Program-made: the position numbers and the translations under genes
Notes under the pieces: model-generated
The model's input: the letters and a program-made list of their open reading frames with translations, nothing else
Database searches by the model: none
What the model was told of the DNA's origin: nothing
Part shown: positions 63,101-64,000 of the stretch, in pieces
Numbering within the stretch: position 1 is the first letter of the stretch
Layout of the letters: each line of letters starts with the position of its first letter
Assembly (NCBI GenBank): GCA_038501625.1
Contig: JAZAYU010000002.1
Span: forward strand, 17,164,053 to 17,228,052
Direction: 5' to 3'
DNA: 64,000 nucleotides
From: Corbicula japonica
Taxonomy: Eukaryota > Mollusca > Bivalvia > Venerida > Cyrenidae

Positions 63101-63196
63101 TAAACATGGATAATACCATAATAAATGTACAGCTCACTTACCTGTGAAAATGCAAGGTATTTTCTAAACAACCATATCACAAGTATGATGAAAGCA
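20992..63196 (-). CDS. Seven-transmembrane receptor, GPR157 / cAMP-receptor-like (Dicty_CAR) type; 12 exons, 5' end outside window
   Basis: Minus-strand join, 5' to 3': 63142-63196, 57956-58012, 54789-54849, 49760-49847, 38770-38859, 32572-32607, 31878-31956, 29062-29109, 28729-28811, 28146-28222, 23962-24036, 20992-21122. Every junction keeps phase; all introns are GT-AG except one GC-AG after 29062-29109. The 292 residues run from the end of TM1 to the stop. Family marks: RLILYLSF in TM2, CDFQAFW before TM3 (the conserved extracellular Cys), WVCCITFNLYI in TM3, LYHVVSWG in TM4, GAWCW in loop 2 (disulphide partner), WYGPLF in TM5, LRAYPF before TM6 and GALNAIVFG at the end of TM7. It should sit in the plasma membrane and couple to G proteins; the ligand is unknown. 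Exons total under 0.9 kb of 42 kb. The upstream exon with the N-terminus and start of TM1 is not in the window. Placement nearer CrlA-like proteins than GPR157 is from memory. Confidence 0.88.
21136..23950. other. Receptor intron or 3' region with a MITE-like repeat
   Basis: AT-rich. Positions 22222-22391 form a degenerate element with ends GCAGTAAAATCCCTTATA and the inverse AGAGAGTTTTCCCTGTA, related to those at 26038-26218 and 49926-50107. No other gene is seen. Confidence 0.5.
23962..24036 (-). CDS. 7TM receptor exon: end of TM7 and proximal C-tail
   Basis: Acceptor TATCATTTTAG. Encodes ALNAIVFGMDRETFRKLTPS then QIKA. Two outcomes are possible: splicing at GCAA/GTAAAA (donor 23956-23961) into 20992-21122, or reading through to a TAA at 23951-23953 after Ser-Lys-Thr. 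The second would give a receptor with a very short tail. Confidence 0.85.
24438..24560 (+). repeat. Probable tRNA-derived SINE fragment
   Basis: TAGATCAGCCGG at 24438-24449 fits a pol III A box and GTCGAGTCC at 24477-24485 a B box, 39 bp apart, as in tRNA-like SINE heads. The sequence between cannot fold as a full tRNA by eye, so this is not called a tRNA gene. Confidence 0.45.
25265..25400. mobile_element. Near-perfect fold-back (palindromic) element, 136 bp
   Basis: AAGGTTATAA at 25265-25274 is inverted at 25391-25400, and the two arms of about 64 bp match almost completely (GAAACCAGTCTCAAATCTCA on one side, TGAGATTTGAGACTGGTTTC on the other). It lies in a receptor intron. Decayed relatives occur near 725-790 and 16610-16745. 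Confidence 0.9.
26038..26218. mobile_element. MITE with TACAGTGAAACC ends
   Basis: Left end TACAGTGAAACCTGCCTTAG, right end the inverse of TACAGTCAAACCTGTCTTAA. Interior has several AGCAGCCAC words. The ends begin with TA, suggesting Tc1/mariner-like target choice. Length 181 bp. Confidence 0.75.
26891..27866. mobile_element. Tandem-repeat element with GGGGGCATA hairpin end
   Basis: Starts with ACTAGACTGTGTCCTCAGGA and a GATGCCCCCAC word, ends TGCCTCCCACTTTGTGGGGG then CATAAAAAC. About five units of 150-165 bp (GGGCCATAACTCTGGTAAAA, GATCATCTACACATCCTGCT) lie between, followed by a GGAC-rich run (27793-27825). The inverse CCCCCAC / GTGGGGGCATA words near the two ends could pair. Confidence 0.8.
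28146..28222 (-). CDS. 7TM receptor exon: extracellular loop 3 and TM7
   Basis: Acceptor TCTTATTGCAG, donor CAAG/GTGAGT. Encodes IQNAVNVEHPVFALVVLASI then SSPSQ. The last G joins GA of the next exon to make Gly. Confidence 0.9.
28729..28811 (-). CDS. 7TM receptor exon: TM6
   Basis: Acceptor GTATTTTACAG, donor ATAG/GTAAGT. Encodes QMLKEDIKPLRAYPF and the helix VYLATSLFPLIN. Ends with AG, completed to Arg by the next exon. Confidence 0.9.
29062..29109 (-). CDS. 7TM receptor microexon with GC donor: intracellular loop 3 cassette
   Basis: 48 nt, 16 codons: VSTWEGTYDPDTERNK. Acceptor TGTATTTCCAG; the donor reads AAG/GCAAGA, a GC donor with otherwise good consensus and no nearby GT alternative. 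Both borders are phase 0, so the gene still reads in frame without it. A repeat element starts about 40 bp upstream of its acceptor. The sequence fits loop 3 between SRK and QMLKEDIKPLR. Confidence 0.8.
29149..31557. mobile_element. Long composite tandem-repeat element in a receptor intron
   Basis: Edges CATATGCCCCCGAA (29173) and TTCGGGGGCATA (31541-31552) are inverse. A second element start (AAGAGGGCCATGATGGCCCT at 29452) sits inside without its usual CTCAGGTGAGC end, implying nesting and loss. About ten units of 140-150 bp follow with CTATTTTTAGTAACAGTGAC and, in most, TTTTTGGACCCAGATGACCC. Three units of about 160-225 bp carrying TTAGGG runs precede a GGAC run. Confidence 0.8.
30917..31324 (+). 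repeat. Interstitial telomere-like TTAGGG runs
   Basis: Short runs of TTAGGG at about 30917-30950, 31078-31108 and 31303-31324, separated by units containing GGCTCATAACTCGGCCAAAA and AAATCCCTCAAGCGGTTT. TTAGGG is the telomere repeat of most animals including molluscs. Confidence 0.85.
31878..31956 (-). CDS. 7TM receptor exon: TM5
   Basis: Acceptor TTCCTTTGCAG, donor GAAG/GTGAGG. Encodes WYGPLFCLLIIMVVVYIYLS and then CVLSRK, i.e. TM5 and the basic start of loop 3. Ends in phase 0. Confidence 0.9.
32572..32607 (-). CDS. 7TM receptor microexon: end of extracellular loop 2
   Basis: Only 36 nt. Acceptor TATTTTCAG, donor GAGT/GTAAGT. The first base completes Cys, then WVKDDWRWRVG follows, giving the conserved Cys-Trp of loop 2. 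Length and phase fit both neighbours exactly. Confidence 0.85.
33836..34003 (+). CDS. First exon of the nested B-box gene
   Basis: Encodes 56 polar residues with the myristoylation-type start MGSAAS and a Gly/Ser/Arg-rich tail. The frame would run only seven more codons into the intron before TAA, so the GTATAT donor at 34004 is preferred. Confidence 0.75.
33836..36244 (+). CDS. Two-exon B-box / propeller protein with predicted N-myristoylation
   Basis: Exon 1 33836-34003 (56 codons), exon 2 35006-36244 (412 codons plus TGA); 468 residues. Donor CTG/GTATAT and acceptor TTAATGGCAG both fall in phase 0; an in-frame TAA at 34997-34999 shows that exon 2 is not open further upstream. The ATG has A at -3 and G at +4. 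The protein starts MGSAAS, the Gly2/Ser6 pattern for N-myristoyl transfer. Residues 126-166 form a zinc-binding B-box of C6H2 type: C126, C129, C142, C145, C150, C153, H157, H166. From about 212 a propeller-like repeat follows (GGSVTGIAVLDAEHIVLTEF at 212-231 region). There is no RING and almost no coiled coil, unlike the protein at 2293-3810. It is nested in a receptor intron on the opposite strand. Function unknown; membrane-anchored scaffold or immune role is inference. Confidence 0.85.
34498..34758. mobile_element. MITE inside the intron of the nested B-box gene
   Basis: TCCCGAAAGTTG (34498-34509) is inverted at 34747-34758. Inside are a duplicated ACAAATTCTGTCAGACCAAA word (34580-34620) and a TTCGGTCAGAC / GTCTGACCGAA stem (34549-34584). 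261 bp, no coding frame. Confidence 0.75.
35006..36244 (+). CDS. Second exon of the nested B-box gene
   Basis: Open from the CAG acceptor (35003-35005) to TGA. There is no in-frame ATG before the B-box, so a start inside this exon would destroy the zinc finger; this supports the upstream exon. Confidence 0.85.
   Translation, partial: VSQEVNVSNRDSSDEVYGRRNNPNVAISDINQEVPGQRITSNEAILDNNSETTDNTQNATDLLNADIRLCDACYREHENIQATEYCKECQDYLCESCSKAHRKIKATLAHKLIEISKVQIIYTRNNGPERLPIIPFTSVKKTHIKNIVNKSENGKMGGSVTGIAVLDAEHIVLTEFGDSCVMIIKASTLDILTKFKLEKEPLDVTLLDSSTEFATGWDVSFMAVKQNMTKIVHLRSLKVSEFCRGIHYHNNSILLCQPFTKPPEIRKLSLDGRVLMRVSVKENGSPLFENPTYLTVHNDFIYVSDKTKLIKLTEQGTLVGTFEDKNLQRPGGLCTIEKGQLIVCCMSTNNIFVIKEDCTKVGTLFEKETEGLSGLLSIAYCSDKKGLFLGCTSKEVIGYKITLTELLARLSF
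36519..36524 (+). terminator. Poly(A) signal of the nested B-box gene
   Basis: AATAAA lies 275 bp after the TGA stop, the first canonical hexamer downstream on this strand. Confidence 0.55.
36743..38273. mobile_element. Tandem-repeat element with an inverted internal unit
   Basis: Starts ACTAGAAATGTGTCCATATG with GGATGCCCCCGC, ends with the inverse GCGGGGGCATAATAA. Seven or so units of about 145 bp carry CTATTTTTAG or near-variants plus GTGACCTTGACCTTGGACC. At 37402-37487 one unit is inverted, making a stem of GGTCAAGGTCACTGTTAC against GTAACAGTGACCTTGACC. An AC-rich run precedes the right end. Confidence 0.8.
38770..38859 (-). CDS. 7TM receptor exon: TM4 and extracellular loop 2
   Basis: Acceptor ACATTTTAG, donor GGTG/GTAAGT. 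Encodes LYHVVSWGIALLMSLLPFIG then DVYGPAGAW. LYHVVSWG is the strongest family signature in the window. Ends with TG, completed to Cys by the next exon. Confidence 0.9.
39909..40063. repeat. Two tandem copies of a 78-bp unit
   Basis: GTTTACAAGTCTTAACAAGG recurs 78 bp apart, each copy followed by TGTCTCCTCGACCGG; a third partial TGTCTCCTCGACC stands at about 40086-40099. Confidence 0.8.
40508..40960 (-). pseudogene. Degraded non-LTR retrotransposon (LINE) reverse transcriptase, C-terminal part
   Basis: Read on the minus strand, the fragment gives KYLGVIFSSNGSF (about 40812-40850), then AMNLLYIRARN, then FIPILTYGCEVWG (about 40660) and YGELGRYPL near 40530. YKYLGVIF and ILTYGCEVWG are standard words of the C-terminal reverse-transcriptase region of LINEs. 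An in-frame stop at about 40916-40918 and a frame change upstream show decay, and the catalytic YXDD region is missing. Probably a 5'-truncated copy of a Jockey/CR1-like or RTE-like element. Confidence 0.8.
41110..42024. repeat. Tandem units of the CTATTTTTAGCAAC family, left part
   Basis: Five units of about 145 bp with AATTTCTATTTTTAGCAACA, GTGACCTTGACCTTGATCAC and CACCTGGGTAGCAATC, then one unit of a GGGGCATAACTTTTGCAAAA type. The array is cut at 42024 by an insertion and resumes at 44265. Confidence 0.85.
42025..44264. mobile_element. 2.2-kb DNA element inserted in a repeat array
   Basis: Ends CAGGCTCTCCAGC (left) and inverse GCTGGAAAGCCTG (right), about 13-18 bp with mismatches. The host array reads AAAATT on both sides, a 6-bp target duplication that restores the uninterrupted unit if the insert is removed. 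Both ends carry many AAACTAGGA words in the same orientation, which look like transposase-binding repeats. The interior contains a one-ended relative of the 61044 element (42570-42715) and a segment shared with 63713-63790. No transposase frame is seen; the 115-codon frame at 43289-43636 is low-complexity hydrophobic. Confidence 0.7.
44265..44830. repeat. Tandem units, right part, with hairpin end
   Basis: Three units of about 160 bp (AAAAAGGGGCATAACTTTGT, GTACCTTGAACGGTTACTGA), then a GCCC-rich run (44761-44778) and the terminal stem AACCAGGATTTTTCT / GAAAACCTGGTT at 44800-44830. Continues the array broken at 42024. Confidence 0.8.
45757..46191. mobile_element. Small tandem-repeat element with TGTCGCCCTCT ends
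   Basis: Left end TGTCGCCCTCTGG, right end inverse AAAGGGCGACAC. Two units of about 170 bp (GGGGCATAACTCCATCAAAT, TATAGCCAACGTTAAGTTTT) followed by a GGAC run. Same plan as the other hairpin-ended elements but a different terminus. Confidence 0.8.
46728..46966. mobile_element. piggyBac-like MITE (TTAACCCTTTCC family)
   Basis: Right end AGGAAAGGGTTAA; left end a diverged inverse. Inner inverted segments AGTGTAGATCCAGATCAGCC / GGCTGATCTGGATCTAAACT and AGGATCTGCACTGGTCGC. TTAA at the end plus CCCTTT fits piggyBac-type ends. Other copies lie near 47480-47690, 58560-58960, 60360-60530, 62850-63075 and 63293-63647. Confidence 0.7.
47127..47478. repeat. 57-bp minisatellite, about six copies
   Basis: Unit starts TGATCATGTCCCTTTGATCC, contains CTGCCATATATAATATATGC, repeats every 57 bp with few changes; copies alternate between GATCCCC and GAGCCCC. 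57 is a multiple of three, so all frames without stops stay open; the frames of 63-96 codons here are artefacts. Confidence 0.95.
48655..49403 (-). mobile_element. Tandem-repeat element in minus orientation with AGGTCA direct repeats
   Basis: Read on the minus strand it begins AACAAGAGAGTCCATAGGAC (49402 downwards), like the starts at 29452 and 53362, and ends ACAGATGAGCTAAAAA (48655). Units of about 165 bp contain CTTCTTCAAGCTTGGTCAGA, GGGTCATGTGACC and CTAGGTCACTAGGTCA. The elements are old: the units have drifted. Confidence 0.65.
49760..49847 (-). CDS. 7TM receptor exon: TM3 and intracellular loop 2
   Basis: Acceptor TATCTTTCAG, donor AATG/GTTTGT. Encodes WAVLLWVCCITFNLYINVV followed by the charged WGRTTEKYE loop. 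It starts with two bases completing Asp and ends with TG, completed to Trp by the next exon. Confidence 0.9.
49926..50107. mobile_element. MITE of the TACAGTGAAAC family
   Basis: Left end TCAGTAAAACCCCTTATAAA, right end inverse of TACAGTGAAACGCCTCTATT; several AAGACCACC words inside. It abuts the left edge of the next element exactly. Confidence 0.7.
50109..52917. mobile_element. Tandem-repeat element with a 1-kb simple-repeat core
   Basis: Left edge GCTCGACTATTCGA (50140-50153), right edge inverse TTCGAATAGTCGAGC (52895-52909); the same ends as 18131-20010. After the G-rich core (50355-51362), seven or eight units of about 180 bp follow (AGCTTGCACGCAAACTTTAA, AAAAGGGCCATAATTTGAT, GTTATGGTTCTTGGCATACA). 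Confidence 0.85.
50355..51362 (+). repeat. G/T-rich simple-repeat tract with pentanucleotide tail
   Basis: About 1 kb with almost no C on the plus strand. It starts as GTT/GGT triplets (50380-50680), becomes GGGTGGGTGG-type (50700-51200), then a pure pentamer array whose unit changes in steps: GGTGT (about 51205-51268), GGTAT (four copies), AGTAT (about 51283-51362). Very long frames on both strands (poly His/Thr/Pro or Gly/Val/Trp) are artefacts. Confidence 0.97.
53045..53364. other. Receptor intron stretch
   Basis: AT-rich. A 25-nt segment 53045-53069 has good minus-strand splice sites on both sides but is not frame-compatible; see the rejected list. Confidence 0.35.
53362..54676. mobile_element. 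Complete tandem-repeat element with GCTCACCTGAG ends
   Basis: Starts AAGAGGGCCATGATGGCCCT, GCTCACCTGAG (53393-53403); ends CTCAGGTGAGC (54660-54670). Seven to eight units of about 145 bp with CTATTTTTAGCAACAGTGAC, CTTGACCTTGATCACAGACA and CAAGTTTGGAGTCAATAGGC; two adjacent units (about 54160-54460) are nearly identical, showing recent unit duplication. A CGACGGAC run precedes the right end. The best-preserved element of its class here. Confidence 0.9.
54789..54849 (-). CDS. 7TM receptor exon: extracellular loop 1 and start of TM3
   Basis: Acceptor TGCTCTGTTCTAG, donor TTTG/GTTTGT. The 20 codons include PLCDFQAFWMSFF; the Cys lies 16 residues before the TM3 Trp, the same spacing as in GPR157 and cAR-type receptors. 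The last G plus AC of the next exon makes Asp. This is the exon that decided the family call. Confidence 0.85.
55101..55597. mobile_element. MITE with 25-bp perfect inverted ends beginning TTAA
   Basis: TTAAAGCCACAATAAACTTG and five more bases (55101-55125) are exactly inverted at 55573-55597. The outer TTAA may be the target duplication of a piggyBac-like insertion. 497 bp, no transposase. A 64-codon frame inside has no recognisable features. Confidence 0.9.
55979..57567. mobile_element. Non-autonomous hAT element with 8-bp target duplication
   Basis: Ends CAGACCTGGGG (55979) and inverse CCCCAGGTCTG (57557-57567). CTGTTAGT flanks it exactly at 55971-55978 and 57568-57575, the 8-bp duplication characteristic of hAT transposition. 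Subterminal regions carry many TAATTGTAATCA / TGTAATTTAATCA words, likely transposase-binding repeats. The 1.59-kb interior has no transposase frame. It lies in the receptor intron between the TM2 exon and the loop-1 exon. Confidence 0.92.
57956..58012 (-). CDS. 7TM receptor exon: TM2
   Basis: A long pyrimidine tract ending TTTTCAG precedes 19 codons that start RLILYLSFAGFN, the usual loop-1/TM2 pattern of this family. Donor is ATG/GTTTGT, a weaker GT site also used by the next two exons. Phase 0 at both ends. Confidence 0.85.
58950..60195. mobile_element. Tandem-repeat array with GGCGGGGGCATAATAA end
   Basis: Starts abruptly at AAATCCCTCCATTTATAATG, fused to a piggyBac-like MITE. Four or five 145-bp units with CTATTTTTAGTAACAGTGAC, a GGGCATAATTTGAAAAATAT unit, then two 180-bp units (AAGGGCCATAACTTCTGAA, CATATCAGGCCAAGCATTGT), a GGAC run and the hairpin end CGCCATTTCATGGCG. 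The left end is missing. Confidence 0.8.
60531..62846. mobile_element. 2.3-kb element with long inverted ends
   Basis: TAACGTATTTAAACGTGACA and about 35 further bases (60543-60598) recur inverted at 62750-62804 with about two mismatches; AAAACCCGGCCCTGTTTTAC is part of both. Long ends without a transposase frame suggest a non-autonomous element. A second element (61044-62388) lies inside, and pieces of a piggyBac-like MITE flank both sides. Confidence 0.75.
61044..62388. mobile_element. 1.3-kb element nested in the previous one
   Basis: TAATTACATGGGTGAAAGTT (about 61044-61064) is inverted as AACTTTCACCCATGTAATTA (about 62367-62387). Near its left end are three strong hairpins (61104-61174), near its right end a run of 19 C (62316-62334) and CCGGA repeats. 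A one-ended relative is at 42570-42715. Two exon-like open stretches inside are discussed in the findings. Confidence 0.8.
63142..63196 (-). CDS. 7TM receptor exon: end of TM1
   Basis: Acceptor TTTCTTTTTCAG before it and donor CAG/GTAAGT after it. One base completes the codon of an upstream exon outside the window; then 18 codons give AFIILVIWLFRKYLAFSQ, a hydrophobic helix followed by the basic loop 1. It ends in phase 0, matching the next exon. Confidence 0.85.
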
Positions 63197-63292
63197 CTGA
63201 AAAAGAAATTTCAATGTTTAAATTAAAAAAACACTGATATTCTCTTAAACATGTGACAAATAACAGCTTTTCTCTTGGGGTTCTAATTTCTA

Positions 63293-63647
63293 TTTTAAAC
63301 CCTTTACTCCATACATATGTGTTTATATGTGTGTGCAAACAGTGTATATCCAGATCAGCTGTCACATAAGAGCTGTTTGATCTGGATTCTCACTGGCTGC
63401 ATCTTGGTCAGAAATAATCTAATGGATCTAAAAGTGAATAGAACAGTGTAGATCCTGGCCAGACAGCATGGATGTGCCAGCTGATCTGGATTCTCACTGG
63501 CTGCATCTTGGACAGAAATAATCTAATGGATCTAAAAGTGAATAGAACAGTGCAGATCCTGGCCAGACAGCATGGATGTGCCAGCTGATCTGGATTAACC
63601 CTGTTTGCATATGCAATAAAGGTGTATCTATGGAGGAAAGGGTTAAA
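63293..63647. mobile_element. piggyBac-like MITE with an internal duplication
   Basis: Left TTTTAAACCCTTTACTCCAT, right GGAGGAAAGGGTTAA. A segment of about 115 bp (GATTCTCACTGGCTGCATCT through GTGCCAGCTGATCT, given in part) is repeated in tandem at about 63385-63490 and 63490-63600. Nothing coding. Confidence 0.7.
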
Positions 63648-64000
63648 CACTTTAAGCCATGGATTATGGCTCATGTAATGTGATGGAGAGTTAGGTAGTA
63701 GAACCAGCACTTTTTTCCTTCTATAGAAGGGGCTGTTTATGGGCGCCTTCCCCTCAGAAAATTTCTTTAAAATCGTGCACTTTTACCCCAAAAGTAAATT
63801 TGCACCAGGTTTTTTCTTTCCCCTTCAGAGTAAAAATCATGCTATTTGCCCCAAAATTATAGGACATGGTCCCCTTTCCCAGGCAGTAAAAAAAGCCCTG
63901 GTAGAACAAACTTTGGTTTCCTATTATGTTCAGTACTATCAATATAGAAATTGTTTTATACTCTACTTTCAATCATATTCTTACAAAGTGTATACTTAAC
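63648..64000. other. Receptor intron edge with a dispersed repeat
   Basis: 63713-63790 matches 43262-43330 (TTTTTCCTTCT, GGGGC, GTTTATGG words, TTTCTTTAAAATC). The upstream receptor exon must lie beyond the window: the acceptor of the 63142-63196 exon needs a donor in phase 2 and none with a coding frame is seen here. Confidence 0.4.

Overview
This is a stretch of animal nuclear genome: AT-rich, with short exons, long introns and dense interspersed repeats. The repeat families (tandem-unit elements ending in hairpins such as a GGGGGCATA end, piggyBac-like fold-backs, interstitial TTAGGG) and the gene types (RING-less B-box/propeller proteins, a CARD protein) point to a bivalve mollusc. A venerid-type clam is my guess from memory of such repeats; no search was run.

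Layout. Plus strand 2293-3810: intronless B-box/coiled-coil/NHL-type protein. Minus strand 9499-10734: intronless CARD-like protein. Minus strand from at least 63196 down to 20992: most of a seven-transmembrane receptor of the GPR157 / cAMP-receptor-like (Dicty_CAR) type. It is broken into 12 short exons over 42 kb, each too short to stand out as an open frame. I assembled them from splice sites, codon phase and family motifs (292 residues in the window; the 5' exon or exons lie outside). A second B-box/propeller gene, in two exons (33836-34003 and 35006-36244, plus strand) and with a predicted N-myristoylated start, is nested inside one receptor intron on the opposite strand.

Most of the rest is mobile DNA: a hAT element with a perfect 8-bp target duplication (55979-57567), a 2.2-kb element inserted in a repeat array (42025-44264), a 1.3-kb element nested in a 2.3-kb element (60531-62846), several MITEs and fold-backs, a decayed LINE fragment (40508-40960), inverted arrays of a short repeat (5990-7430), minisatellites, and a 1-kb G-rich simple repeat (50355-51362).

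Best leads: (1) a 48-nt in-frame exon in the receptor's third intracellular loop with a GC donor, next to a transposon edge, which looks like an optional cassette; (2) a recurring module in at least three repeat families, joining a perfect MEF2-type site to tandem FTZ-F1/ERR-type half-sites at fixed spacing; (3) the nested, myristoylated B-box gene. Splice models and binding-site readings are predictions from sequence only.
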